Assembly: GCF_900044055.2 (NCBI RefSeq)
Contig: NZ_FCOX02000014.1
Span: 62,001 to 126,000, forward strand
Origin: Caballeronia calidae
GTDB lineage: Bacteria > Pseudomonadota > Gammaproteobacteria > Burkholderiales > Burkholderiaceae
DNA: 64,000 bases
Direction of reading: 5' to 3'
The notes under the pieces were generated by a model. It did no database searches and was not told where the DNA came from. It was given only the letters and a program-made list of their open reading frames with translations. A program made the position numbers and the translations under genes. This document shows, piece by piece, positions 38,440 through 47,327 of the stretch. Position 1 is the first letter of the stretch; each line of letters begins with the position of its first letter.

Positions 38440-39876
38440 ATGAAAGACCGCTATCTCGACTTCGTCAATTCGCCCTTCGGCATGAGCATCGCACGCTCGC
38501 TCGGCCTTCCGCGTCCCGAGGTACTGCGCCGCTATCGCGCGGATCATGCCGAATTCGGCGGCATGGCCGCCATCGGCGCAGGGCCGTCGCCCGCGCTCTT
38601 CGATGACCTGATGGCCGTGCTTTCCACCATCGGCATGACGAGCGTCGCGCACGAGAGCGCGGCCGGCTGGCTGCCGGTTGCCGCCCGTCATGGCGCGATG
38701 AGCGGCCGCTTCGAGCCGCGCGCCCGCGATGCGCTGGCGAGCGACCGCGCGGATCGTGTCGAAGCGCTGATCTTCGATGCAACGGGCATCGTCGAAAGCG
38801 GCCAGCTGCATGCGCTCTACGCGTTCTTTCACGACGCGCTGCGCTCGCTCGCGAAGAACGGGCGCATCGTCGTGCTCGGCCGCCCGCCCGCCACGCGCGC
38901 GAGCGTGCCGGCCGCCACCGCGCAGCACGCGCTCGAAGGCATGGTGCGCTCGCTCGGCAAGGAAGCGCGCAACGGCATCACGTCGAACCTGCTGCGCGTC
39001 GCCGATGACGCGAGTTTCGAGTCCGCGCTGCGCTTCTTTCTCTCGCCGCGCTCCGCCTATGTGTCGGGCCAGGTCGTGACCATCGACGCATCGTCGGCCG
39101 CGCCGCATAGCTGGACCACACCGCTCGCGGGCAAGCGCGCGCTCGTGACGGGCGCGGCGCGCGGCATCGGCGCATCGATCGCAGCGGTGCTGGCGGAGCA
39201 CGGCGCGATCGTCACCGGGCTCGATGTCGAAACCGCCCGCGATGCGCTCGATCAGACCATGCTCTCGATCGAAGACGCATCGCCCTCGAACGGCGCGCAT
39301 GCCGCGCTCGTCGCGGACATCGCCGAGCCCGAAGCGCCCGGCGAGATCGCCGCGGCGCTCATCGCATCGGGCGGCATCGATATCGTCGTGCACAACGCGG
39401 GCATCACGCGCGACAAGACCATCGCGCGCATGACCGACGAGATGTGGGACAGCGTGATCGACATCAATCTGCTGGCGCAGGCGCGCATCGACGACGCGCT
39501 GCTCGCACGAGGCGTGCTGCGCGACGGCGGGCGCATCGTCGCGGTGTCGTCGATCAGCGGCATCGCGGGCAATCGCGGACAGACCAACTACGCGACCTCG
39601 AAGGCCGGCGTGATCGGCCGCGTGCACGCGATGGCGCCCTCGCTGCGCCCACGCGGCATCACGATCAACGCGGTCGCGCCCGGCTTCATCGAAACCCACA
39701 TGACCGCGCGCATGCCCTTCGGCGTGCGCGAGGCCGGCAGACGGCTCAACTCGATGGGACAAGGCGGCCTGCCCGTCGATGTCGCCGAGACCGTCGCGTG
39801 GCTCGCGAGTCCGGGCAGCGCGGGCATCACGGGCAACGTCGTGCGCGTGTGCGGCCAAAGCCTGATCGGCGCGTGA
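38440..39876 (+). CDS. fabG: High-molecular-weight 3-ketoacyl-(ACP/CoA) reductase, two-domain SDR
   Basis: 478 residues, about twice the size of normal FabG. Residues 1-230 form a degenerate SDR-like domain without a nucleotide-binding motif. Residues 235-478 form a complete SDR: KRALVTGAARGIGASIAAVL (cofactor loop), HNAGITRD (NAG), and the catalytic Ser-Tyr-Lys in SSISGIAGN then TNYATSKAG. The layout fits FabG4-like enzymes, which reduce 3-ketoacyl-CoA with NADH. In this block it may run as the 3-hydroxyacyl-CoA dehydrogenase of beta-oxidation, or in the reductive direction. Confidence 0.88.
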   Translation: MKDRYLDFVNSPFGMSIARSLGLPRPEVLRRYRADHAEFGGMAAIGAGPSPALFDDLMAVLSTIGMTSVAHESAAGWLPVAARHGAMSGRFEPRARDALASDRADRVEALIFDATGIVESGQLHALYAFFHDALRSLAKNGRIVVLGRPPATRASVPAATAQHALEGMVRSLGKEARNGITSNLLRVADDASFESALRFFLSPRSAYVSGQVVTIDASSAAPHSWTTPLAGKRALVTGAARGIGASIAAVLAEHGAIVTGLDVETARDALDQTMLSIEDASPSNGAHAALVADIAEPEAPGEIAAALIASGGIDIVVHNAGITRDKTIARMTDEMWDSVIDINLLAQARIDDALLARGVLRDGGRIVAVSSISGIAGNRGQTNYATSKAGVIGRVHAMAPSLRPRGITINAVAPGFIETHMTARMPFGVREAGRRLNSMGQGGLPVDVAETVAWLASPGSAGITGNVVRVCGQSLIGA

Positions 39877-39889
39877 GGGGAAAAGACGC

Positions 39890-40795
39890 ATGCACGCACC
39901 GACCATGCCGCGCGCCCGCACCGTCGTCATCGATACCTTGCCGCCGCCCGCGAAGCTCTACGGGCGCGCCCTGCCCGCGCTCTTCAGGCGCTCGCGCGCG
40001 CCCGAACTGCCCGCGATCCGGCTCGTGCGTCCCAATGTGAAGCTCGACGCCGAGCAGGTCGGCCGCTATGCGCGCGTGTGCGGGTTCATCCCGGAGCACG
40101 GCGTGCCGCTCACGTTCCCGCACGTGCTCGCGTTTCCCTTGCATCTGATGATGCTCACCGATCCGTCGTTTCCGTGGTCCGCGCTCGGCGTCGTGCATCT
40201 ATCGAACAGCGTGCGCTTGCGGCGGCCGCTCGCGGCGGGTCAGAACTTGCGCATCGAGGTGGAGTGCGGGCCGCTCGTGCCGCATCAAAAAGGCCAGGCG
40301 TTCACGCTGCATACGCGCATCTACCGGCGCGGCGAAGCCGTGTGGGACGGCGACAGCGTCTATCTGAAGCGCGGCGTGAGAAGCGAGAGCGCCGCGCCGC
40401 CGACCGACGTGATCGAGGCCGCCGATGCACGCGTGCCGCTCCTCGCCCGCGAAGCGCGCTGGCAGCTTCCGCCGCAACTCGGACGCGATTACGCGAAGGC
40501 ATCGGGCGACTTCAATCCGATCCATCTGCACATGCTGAGCGCGAAGGCGTTCGGCTTTCCGCGCGCGATCGCGCACGGCATGTGGACGCTCGCGCGCACG
40601 CTCGCGGCGCTGCATCCGGTCAAGGCGCTCGCGTCCGGATATGCGCACGGCGATTTCAAGTCGCCGCTTTATATCCCCGGCGACGCGACGCTGTGGACCG
40701 CCGCGCCCTCGTCCGCCGCGCGCGATTTCGAAGTGCGCGATCTCGCGGGCGACCGGCCGCATCTGCGCGGCCATTTCGAATGGGAGCTGCCATGA
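39890..40795 (+). CDS. MaoC-type double-hotdog enoyl-CoA hydratase/dehydratase
   Basis: 301 residues. Two hotdog halves are visible. The C-terminal half carries the hydratase 2 motif DFNPIHLHMLSAKAFGFPRA with the catalytic Asp and His, followed by IAHGMWTLAR. The N-terminal half is degenerate, with FPHVLAFPLHLMMLTD. It would interconvert trans-2-enoyl-CoA and (R)-3-hydroxyacyl-CoA. The TGA overlaps the ATG of the thiolase gene (ATGA at 40792-40795), so translation is coupled. The gene starts 13 bases after fabG. Confidence 0.88.
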   Translation: MHAPTMPRARTVVIDTLPPPAKLYGRALPALFRRSRAPELPAIRLVRPNVKLDAEQVGRYARVCGFIPEHGVPLTFPHVLAFPLHLMMLTDPSFPWSALGVVHLSNSVRLRRPLAAGQNLRIEVECGPLVPHQKGQAFTLHTRIYRRGEAVWDGDSVYLKRGVRSESAAPPTDVIEAADARVPLLAREARWQLPPQLGRDYAKASGDFNPIHLHMLSAKAFGFPRAIAHGMWTLARTLAALHPVKALASGYAHGDFKSPLYIPGDATLWTAAPSSAARDFEVRDLAGDRPHLRGHFEWELP

Positions 40796-42099
40796 GCGAC
40801 GCGCGGCATGAGGTTCGCAGGGTGGCGATCATCGGCAGCAACCGCATTCCGTTCGCGCGCTCGAACACGGCTTACGCGAGCGCATCGAATCAGGACATGC
40901 TGAGCTTCACGCTGCAAGGGCTCGTCGATCGCTACGGCCTGCACGGCATGCGGCTCGGCGAAGTGGCGGCGGGCGCGGTCGTCAAGCATTCGCGCGACTT
41001 CAACCTGACGCGCGAAGCCGCGCTCTCAACGACGCTCGCGAAGGAAACGCCCGCCTACGACGTGCAGCAGGCCTGCGGCACCGGCCTCGAAACGGTGATC
41101 CTGGTCGCGAACAAGATCGCGCTCGGACAGATCGACGTGGGCATCGCGGGCGGCGTCGATACGGCGTCGGATGCGCCCATCGCCGTGAACGAGCGCATGC
41201 GCAAGATTTTGCTCGAAGCGAATCGCGGACGTTCGGCGGGGCAACGCCTCGGCGCGTTCGCGAAGCTGCGGCCCGGCATGTTCTTCAGACCGCTTCTGCC
41301 GCGCAACGCGGAGCCGCGCACGAACCTCTCGATGGGCGAGCATTGCGAACTGATGGCCAAGCGCTGGAAGATTTCGCGCGACGCGCAGGACGCGCTCGCG
41401 GAAGAAAGTCATCGCAAGCTCGCGGCGGCCTATGGGCGCGGCTTCTTCAACGATCTGATGACGCCGTACAAGGGCCTCGCGCGCGACAACACCCTGCGCG
41501 CCGATGTGTCGCTGGATCAGCTTTCGCAACTGAAACCCGTATTCGATCGCGACGCGGGCACGCTGACCGCGGGCAACTCGACGCCGCTCACGGATGGCGC
41601 ATCGGCGGTGCTGCTCGCCTCCGAGCAATGGGCCGCCGAGCGCGGACTGCCCGTGCAGGCGTTCCTGACGCACTCCGCGACCGCAGCCGTCGATTACTTC
41701 GACAAGCGCGAAGGCCTGTTGATGGCGCCCGCCTACGCGGTGCCGTCGATGCTCGCGCGCGCCCGTCTCGCGCTGCAGGATTTCGATTTCTACGAGATCC
41801 ACGAAGCATTCGCGGCGCAAGTGCTGTGCACGCTCGCCGCGTGGGAAGACGACGAATACTGCCGCACGGCGCTCGGCCTCGACGCGCCGCCCGGCTCCAT
41901 CGACCGCGCGCGACTCAACGTGAACGGCGGCTCGCTCGCGACGGGCCATCCGTTCGCCGCGACGGGCGGGCGCATCGTCGGCACGCTCGCGAAGATGCTC
42001 GCGAAGGCGCCCGCGCGCGGCGACGGCCAGCCGCTGCGCGGTCTGATCTCGATCTGCGCGGCGGGCGGTCAGGGTGTCGTCGCGATACTTGAGCGGTAA
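40792..42099 (+). CDS. fadI: Acetyl-CoA C-acyltransferase (3-ketoacyl-CoA thiolase, FadI type)
   Basis: 435 residues. The nucleophilic Cys lies in VQQACGTGLETVILVANKIA. The second and third signatures are present: FYEIHEAFAAQVLC (His) and NVNGGSLATGHPFAATGGRI, then SICAAGGQGVVAIL with the second Cys. It cleaves 3-ketoacyl-CoA to acetyl-CoA and a shortened acyl-CoA, the last step of the cycle encoded in this block. The start was chosen at 40792 because of the ATGA overlap and the MSDARHEVRRVAI N-terminus. Confidence 0.93.
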   Translation: MSDARHEVRRVAIIGSNRIPFARSNTAYASASNQDMLSFTLQGLVDRYGLHGMRLGEVAAGAVVKHSRDFNLTREAALSTTLAKETPAYDVQQACGTGLETVILVANKIALGQIDVGIAGGVDTASDAPIAVNERMRKILLEANRGRSAGQRLGAFAKLRPGMFFRPLLPRNAEPRTNLSMGEHCELMAKRWKISRDAQDALAEESHRKLAAAYGRGFFNDLMTPYKGLARDNTLRADVSLDQLSQLKPVFDRDAGTLTAGNSTPLTDGASAVLLASEQWAAERGLPVQAFLTHSATAAVDYFDKREGLLMAPAYAVPSMLARARLALQDFDFYEIHEAFAAQVLCTLAAWEDDEYCRTALGLDAPPGSIDRARLNVNGGSLATGHPFAATGGRIVGTLAKMLAKAPARGDGQPLRGLISICAAGGQGVVAILER

Positions 42100-42173
42100 G
42101 CAGCAGACGTAGAAACACGAGGCGTGCTATCGACGTGTAGCAACGAGATGCGTTGCGCCAACGGAGACACCAC

Positions 42174-43931
42174 ATGAGCCCGGGACAGGCAGCGCCGCGC
42201 GGAGCCCTCGTGCCGCACGCGACGGACGGCATCTGGTATGCGTCGTATCCGCCGGATGTCGCGCGCGAGATCGATCCTTCGCGCTATCGCTCGCTCGCGC
42301 ATTTCTTCGACGAATGCGTCGGGCGGTTTCGGGATCGCGTCGCGTTCGTGAGCCTCGGCTCGGCACTCAAGTTCGCCACGCTCGGCCAGAAGGCGCATGC
42401 GTTCGCATCGTATCTGCAGGACATCGGCGTGAAGCCCGGCGACCGCGTCGCGCTCATGATGCCCAACACGCTCGCCTATCCCGTCACGATGTTCGGCACG
42501 CTGATCGCGGGCGCGATCGTCGTCAACGTGAATCCGCTCTATACGGCGCGCGAGCTCGGTCAGCAGTTGAAGGACAGCGGCGCGCAGACCATCGTCGTAT
42601 TCGAGAACTTCGCGAAGACCGTGCAGGACGCGCAGCCGGGCACGCGCGTGAGGAACATCGTCGTGACCGGCATCGGCGATCTCCTCGGCAAGGGGCTCAA
42701 CGTCAAGGGCCGCGCGATCGATCTGCTCGTGCGTCACGTGAAGAAGCAGGTGCCCGCCTACAGCCTGCCCGATGCGGTCCGCCTGCCGCAAGCGCTCGCA
42801 CGCGGCGCAAGGCGCGAGTTCGATCCGGTGCGGGTCGGTCATGGCGATATCGCGTTCATTCAATACACCGGCGGCACGACGGGCGTCGCGAAAGGCGCGA
42901 TGCTCACGCATCGCAATGTGATCGCCAATCTGCTGCAGGCGCTCGAATGGGCTGGCGGACGGCTCGTCGACGGCCACGAGATCATCGTCACGCCGCTGCC
43001 GCTCTATCACATCTATTCGCTGACGGTGAACGCGCTCGCCTTTCTCGCGATCGGCGCGCGCAATGTGCTGATCGTCAATCCGCGCGACATCCGTGCGCTC
43101 GTGCGGGCGCTGCGTCACGAAAACTTCACGGCGATCACCGCGCTCAACACGCTCTACAGCGCGCTCATGGACAACGAAGACTTCCGCAAGCGCGACTTCT
43201 CCGCGCTCAAGCTCGCGATGGCGGGCGGCATGGCGACCCAGCGCGTGATCGCCGAACGCTTCAGGGCGATGACCGGCCAGTCGCTCGTCGAAGGCTACGG
43301 CCTCACCGAATGCTCGCCGCTCGTCTGCGCGACGCCGCTCGATGCGCATGGCGACAGCGCCTTCGCCGGAACGATCGGCGTGCCGGTGCCGTCCACGATG
43401 GTGCGCCTGCGCCGCGAGGACGGCGCCTGGGCGAACGTCGACGAACCCGGCGAGCTCTGCGTGCAGGGCCCGCAAGTGATGAAAGGCTACTGGAACCGTC
43501 CCGAAGACACGGCGCAGGCGATCGACGCGGACGGCTGGCTCGCGACCGGCGACATCGGTGTGATGGATGCGCGCGGCATCATCCGGCTCATCGACCGCAA
43601 GAAGGACATGATGATCGTATCGGGCTTCAACGTGTATCCGAACGAGATCGAGGATGTGCTCGCGGCGCATCCGAAGGTGCGCGCGGTGGCGGCCGTGGGC
43701 GTGCCCGATCCGGTGACGGGCGAGCGCGTGAAGGCGTTCGTCGTGCGCCGCGACGACTCGCTCACGGTGGAAGAACTGCTGAAGTTCGCCCGTTTACACC
43801 TGACCGGCTATAAGGTGCCTACGTACGTCGAGTTCCGCGACGCGCTGCCGCTCACGACGATCGGCAAGGTGTTAAGGCGCGAATTGCGCGAAGCCGGATT
43901 GCAATCACCGAAACCGCAGGATCAGCTTTAG
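42174..43931 (+). CDS. fadD: Long-chain fatty acid--CoA ligase
   Basis: 585 residues. AMP-binding superfamily signatures are IQYTGGTTGVAKGAMLTHRN (P-loop), VEGYGLTECSPLVC, WLATGDIGVMD, RLIDRKKDMMIVSGFNVYPN (fatty-acyl-CoA synthetase motif) and TTIGKVLRRELRE with the catalytic Lys. It activates fatty acids with ATP and CoA at the inner membrane. The ATG at 42174 has CGGAGAC about 8 bases upstream. It lies 74 bases after the thiolase, and its stop codon overlaps the ribosome site of the next gene, so the two are coupled. Confidence 0.93.
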   Translation: MSPGQAAPRGALVPHATDGIWYASYPPDVAREIDPSRYRSLAHFFDECVGRFRDRVAFVSLGSALKFATLGQKAHAFASYLQDIGVKPGDRVALMMPNTLAYPVTMFGTLIAGAIVVNVNPLYTARELGQQLKDSGAQTIVVFENFAKTVQDAQPGTRVRNIVVTGIGDLLGKGLNVKGRAIDLLVRHVKKQVPAYSLPDAVRLPQALARGARREFDPVRVGHGDIAFIQYTGGTTGVAKGAMLTHRNVIANLLQALEWAGGRLVDGHEIIVTPLPLYHIYSLTVNALAFLAIGARNVLIVNPRDIRALVRALRHENFTAITALNTLYSALMDNEDFRKRDFSALKLAMAGGMATQRVIAERFRAMTGQSLVEGYGLTECSPLVCATPLDAHGDSAFAGTIGVPVPSTMVRLRREDGAWANVDEPGELCVQGPQVMKGYWNRPEDTAQAIDADGWLATGDIGVMDARGIIRLIDRKKDMMIVSGFNVYPNEIEDVLAAHPKVRAVAAVGVPDPVTGERVKAFVVRRDDSLTVEELLKFARLHLTGYKVPTYVEFRDALPLTTIGKVLRRELREAGLQSPKPQDQL

Positions 43932-43940
43932 GAGATGCTC

Positions 43941-44828
43941 ATGCTGCGTGCGCGATGCCGCCGGACGCTGGACTTGCGGCTCGCCCGCGCGTGCCTCTTC
44001 TGCTTCTGCGCGATGTTCGCGAGCCTCTTCGCACACGCGCAAACCAAGGACGACATCGCACAGATCGCCGATCTCGGCGTCGAGCAGCAGGTGCAATGGC
44101 TCTCGCAGGCGGCCGCGAGCGGCGCGCTCGCGAAGCTCGACGATGCCCGGCTCGTCGCCGTCTTCCGCTCGCTCGATGCGCGCACCGTGCCGCGCTATTT
44201 GCAGGAAGGCCTGCGCGACTTCGCGTCGTGCGAGTTCACGATGCGCCGGCGCGAGCGCATCAACGGAAAATGGCCGAAGCGCGCGGATCACATGCTCGTG
44301 CGCGTCACGCGCGAGCCGCTGCGCATCTACGCCAAATGGCTGCCCGATGGCGCGCACGCGGGCCAGGAAGTCATCTACGACGATTCTAGGCGCCCCGATC
44401 AGCTCTACGGTCATCTCGGCGGTTTCCTGAGCGTCGTGCCGATGTGGACCTCGGTGAACGGCGTGCTCGCCCGCGCGCAGTCGAATCACTCGATCCGCGA
44501 ACTCGGCATCGACGCGATCACGCAGCGCTTCATCGACGAGGGACGCAAGTTCGCGGAAGCGGGCATCACGAAGCCGTCGAGCATCGACGTGAAGACCGTC
44601 GACGGAATGCGCGTGGTCGCCTTCACGTATGAAACGCCCGATGGACAACCCGAGTTCTACGCGAAGAAGGAAGTGCTCGGGCTCGACCTCGAGCGGCCGG
44701 TCTTTCGCACGCTGGAGTCGTACGACAACGACGGCGCAATTTTTGAAAGCGTCGTGTTCGAGCGCATCGAAACCAAACCCTTCGACGATCTGACGTTCGA
44801 CCCGAAAAATCCCGACTATCGCTTCTGA
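43941..44828 (+). CDS. Exported protein, probable DUF1571 family
   Basis: 295 residues. The first 33 or so residues are a signal peptide (LARACLFCFCAMFASLFAHA). The mature part has DFASCEFTMRRRERINGKWP, PLRIYAKWLPDGAHAGQEVI, DITQRF-like helices and a C-terminal beta-rich segment ending FDPKNPDYRF. This agrees with the DUF1571 family as I remember it; the function is unknown. AGGAG at 43930-43934 overlaps the fadD stop and is 6 bases from the ATG at 43941, which I prefer to the ATG at 43935. Co-expression with the fatty-acid genes suggests a periplasmic or outer-membrane lipid-related role (inference). Confidence 0.72.
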   Translation: MLRARCRRTLDLRLARACLFCFCAMFASLFAHAQTKDDIAQIADLGVEQQVQWLSQAAASGALAKLDDARLVAVFRSLDARTVPRYLQEGLRDFASCEFTMRRRERINGKWPKRADHMLVRVTREPLRIYAKWLPDGAHAGQEVIYDDSRRPDQLYGHLGGFLSVVPMWTSVNGVLARAQSNHSIRELGIDAITQRFIDEGRKFAEAGITKPSSIDVKTVDGMRVVAFTYETPDGQPEFYAKKEVLGLDLERPVFRTLESYDNDGAIFESVVFERIETKPFDDLTFDPKNPDYRF

Positions 44829-45022
44829 TCGAAGCCTTAATGAAACGCCCCCTGACTTCGTGACACGTGGTGTAACAACGGGTTTCACTGCGCGCCGTGC
44901 GTCTTAAGTTTCGCCTAAGAGTCGGCCGATAATCTGCCCGCATCCCATCGACATCAAGGTCTGCGCACAGGCGTCATGCCGAAAGCGCCGCGTATCGTCA
45001 TGCAAACTTGAGGACATCTTTC

Positions 45023-45265
45023 ATGAACCTCCGCCGTCCGGCTTCCGCACCCGTGCGAGCCATCAAAAAGCTTCTGAGCCACCACGAAATCGCCACGCTG
45101 CTTCTCCTGATGCACGCGCCCATCGACGTCATGGCGGCCACGCCCGATGTCGCCTCGCTGCAGGAATACGGGTATGTCGAGATCGTATCGGCGGACGCGG
45201 GCAAGCCGGAGGTGCGGCTCACGGAAGACGGCGACGCGGTGCTGCGCGGCCTCGGCGTCAAGTAA
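45023..45265 (+). CDS. Small protein of unknown function, winged-helix-like
   Basis: 80 residues. RAIKKLLSHHEIATLLLLMH is followed by LQEYGYVEIVSADAGKPEVR and LTEDGDAVLRGLGVK, the order of helix, recognition helix and beta-wing seen in small winged-helix modules. The start at 45023 has GAGGA 8-12 bases ahead. No signal peptide. It is isolated, with 194 bases before it and 95 after it. The fold suggestion is weak; the gene itself looks real from codon use and ribosome site. Confidence 0.6.
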   Translation: MNLRRPASAPVRAIKKLLSHHEIATLLLLMHAPIDVMAATPDVASLQEYGYVEIVSADAGKPEVRLTEDGDAVLRGLGVK

Positions 45266-45360
45266 AGGCACTCTCCGAACCGGGCCTGCGGACGCCCGCT
45301 AGCGCGAACTCTGTAATAATCGGTCGATCCCTTTCACCATCGACCAAGGAGTGATTCGCG

Positions 45361-46149
45361 ATGTCCGCCCTCTCGCCCATCCTGCAGCGTGTGCTCATCA
45401 CCAACGACGACGGCATCGACGCCCCCGGCCTCGCCGTGCTCGAAGCGGTCGCCGCCGAACTCGCGCACGAAGTCTGGGTGATCGCCCCCGAGCACGATCA
45501 GAGCGGCACGTCGCACTCCATCAGCCTGCACTCGCCGCTGCGCATATCGCGTCAGGGCGAGCGGCGCTACGGCGTGCAAGGCACGCCCGGCGATTGCGTC
45601 GTGATGGCCGCGCGTCACATCATGAAGGACGCGCCGCCCACGCTCGTGCTTTCCGGCATCAACCGCGGCGCGAATCTGGGTGTCGAAACGATGTTCTCCG
45701 GCACCGTCGGCGCCGCGATGACGGGCCTGCTGCTCGGCCTGCCGTCGATCGCACTGAGCCAGGCATTCACCGATCGCGAGAACGTGCGCTGGGATACGGC
45801 GCGCGCGCTGGCGCCGGGCGTGATCAGCCAGCTGCTTTCGATTTCCCACGACGCGCCCACGTGCCTGAACGTCAATTTCCCCGATTGCGACGCGTCCGCC
45901 GCCGGTCCGCTCACCGTGACGCGGCAAGGCGTCGGGCTCGTGGAAGGCATCGATGTGCTGCCGCTCGTCGATCCGCGCGGCATCGACTATCACTGGCTGC
46001 GCTTTCAGCGCGGCCCGCGCCCGAATTCGCCCGATAGCGAAACGGCGGTGGTGGCGTCCGGCCGCGTGTCGGTCACGCCGCTGCATTTCGATCGCACCGA
46101 CGAGCGCACCTTCGCCACGCTCGAAGCGGGTCTGAAGCGCGGCGTCTGA
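45361..46149 (+). CDS. SurE-family 5'/3'-nucleotidase (paralogue)
   Basis: 262 residues. The metal-binding NDDG motif is in LITNDDGIDAPG, with GTPGDCVVMAA and VLSGINRGANLGVETMFSGT. These define SurE. The usual surE of this group lies next to pcm and nlpD and begins differently, so this looks like a second copy. It would dephosphorylate nucleoside monophosphates or survival-related phosphates in the cytosol. It is monocistronic or pairs with the DUF2147 gene 88 bases later. Confidence 0.88.
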   Translation: MSALSPILQRVLITNDDGIDAPGLAVLEAVAAELAHEVWVIAPEHDQSGTSHSISLHSPLRISRQGERRYGVQGTPGDCVVMAARHIMKDAPPTLVLSGINRGANLGVETMFSGTVGAAMTGLLLGLPSIALSQAFTDRENVRWDTARALAPGVISQLLSISHDAPTCLNVNFPDCDASAAGPLTVTRQGVGLVEGIDVLPLVDPRGIDYHWLRFQRGPRPNSPDSETAVVASGRVSVTPLHFDRTDERTFATLEAGLKRGV

Positions 46150-46237
46150 GTGCCCGACGCGCGCCGCTAGAACGTTTCCTCCCAGACGAAGCCGATCGCT
46201 TTCTCGTATGCTCCAGCGATCACGACAAGGAGACGAT

Positions 46238-46702
46238 ATGACCCGTTCCATCGGCCGGCGCGGCGTGCGCCCGATGCTCGGCGCGCTCTGCGCCACCCTC
46301 GCTGCGAGCGCGTTCGCGCAGGCGGCGACGCCCGTCGGCACCTGGCAGACCATCGACGATCAGACCGGCAAGCCGAAAGCGATCATCCAGATCGTCGATG
46401 ACGGCAGCGGCCAGTTGTCCGGCAAGGTCGTGCGCGGCATCGGCGAGTTCGATCATCCCGACAGACGCTGCACGGCCTGCACCGACGAGCGCAAGGATCA
46501 GCTGATCAAGGGCATGACGATCATCACCGGGATGAGACAGGACGGCGAGACATGGGACGGCGGCCGGATTCTCGATCCCGAAAGCGGCAAGCTCTACAAG
46601 TGCAGGATGAAGCTCGAGGACAGCGGGCAGAAGCTCGTCGTGCGCGGGTATGTCGGCATGTCGCTGCTGGGACGATCCCAGACGTGGGTGCGCCAGCAAT
46701 AA
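46238..46702 (+). CDS. DUF2147 family exported protein
   Basis: 154 residues. A signal peptide (1-28) ends FAQAAT. The mature part has TPVGTWQTIDDQTGKPKAII, GQLSGKVVRG, a CTAC motif, MTIITGM, ILDPESGKLYKCRMKL and VRGYVGMSLLGRSQTW, the DUF2147 pattern of an eight-stranded beta-barrel-like protein. Function is unknown. AAGGAG lies before the ATG at 46238, the chosen start. A terminator follows 30 bases after the stop. Confidence 0.87.
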   Translation: MTRSIGRRGVRPMLGALCATLAASAFAQAATPVGTWQTIDDQTGKPKAIIQIVDDGSGQLSGKVVRGIGEFDHPDRRCTACTDERKDQLIKGMTIITGMRQDGETWDGGRILDPESGKLYKCRMKLEDSGQKLVVRGYVGMSLLGRSQTWVRQQ

Positions 46703-46731
46703 GCGATGCGCGGCGAGCGCCGGAAAAGATA

Positions 46732-46768
46732 AAGCCGGTCGAAGATGATTCTCTTCGACCGGCTTCTT
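46732..46768 (+). terminator. Terminator after the DUF2147 gene
   Basis: AAGCCGGTCGAAGA pairs with TCTTCGACCGGCTT around TGATTC. It is followed by CTTC, so the U-tract is weak, but it may also serve the converging transposase-like gene. Confidence 0.75.
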
Positions 46769-46800
46769 CATTGCGCCGCGGACTTCTATGGTCCGCAGGC

Positions 46801-47184
46801 TCAGGCGGCGTGACGCTCGTGCGCTGGCGGCACTGCCGGCACTTCAGCGCTTTCGGGCTTGAACTCCGCCGGCACGCGCATGCGGGACGTCATCAACGAG
46901 TAGAGCGACTCGCCTGCCGGCCCGAACAACTGAGTCATCACGCGCAACAGCACGCCCGACTCGTGCCATGCCTTGAAACGCCGATGGCAGGTCTGATACG
47001 ACGGATATTTGCGCGGCAGCGTGGACCACGACGCGCCGCTGTACATGACCCAGAGCACACCGTTGAGCACGGCGCGGGTATTAGCGAGCGGCCGGCCCCG
47101 CAACTCCGAACGCGGACGCAGTTCGGGAAGCAGCGGTGCCACCATTTGCCATTCTTCGTCGGACAAGTCGCGATAGGGCTTCAC
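46801..47184 (-). CDS. IS5-type transposase-like protein, N-terminal domain only
   Basis: 127 residues with a GTG start at 47184 (GGAGAG ribosome site 7 bases upstream). The N-terminal domain has YRDLSDEEWQMVAPLLPELR, GRPLANTRAVLNGVLWVMYS and GASWSTLPRKYPSYQTCHRR, typical of the DUF4096 part of IS5-group transposases. The catalytic DDE region is missing, and the last 45 residues (MTSRMRVPAEFK onward) do not look like transposase. No terminal inverted repeats are seen nearby. It is either a remnant or a domesticated DNA-binding protein. Confidence 0.75.
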   Translation of the reverse strand: MKPYRDLSDEEWQMVAPLLPELRPRSELRGRPLANTRAVLNGVLWVMYSGASWSTLPRKYPSYQTCHRRFKAWHESGVLLRVMTQLFGPAGESLYSLMTSRMRVPAEFKPESAEVPAVPPAHERHAA

Positions 47185-47327
47185 GGTATTCTCTCCAATT
47201 TGCTGTCTGATTACCGGCATCGACGATACCGAGTACCCGAGAGCAGGCAAATAAGAGTGATCCGAATCCTGAAAAAGCCCGAAAAGCCTTATGCCGATTG
47301 GCTAGCGGCAGTTTTTTGATTCTCGTA

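Noticed and set aside
46801..47184. Complete insertion sequence
   Set aside because: I found no terminal inverted repeats, no target duplication and no DDE domain, so it is annotated as a gene only.
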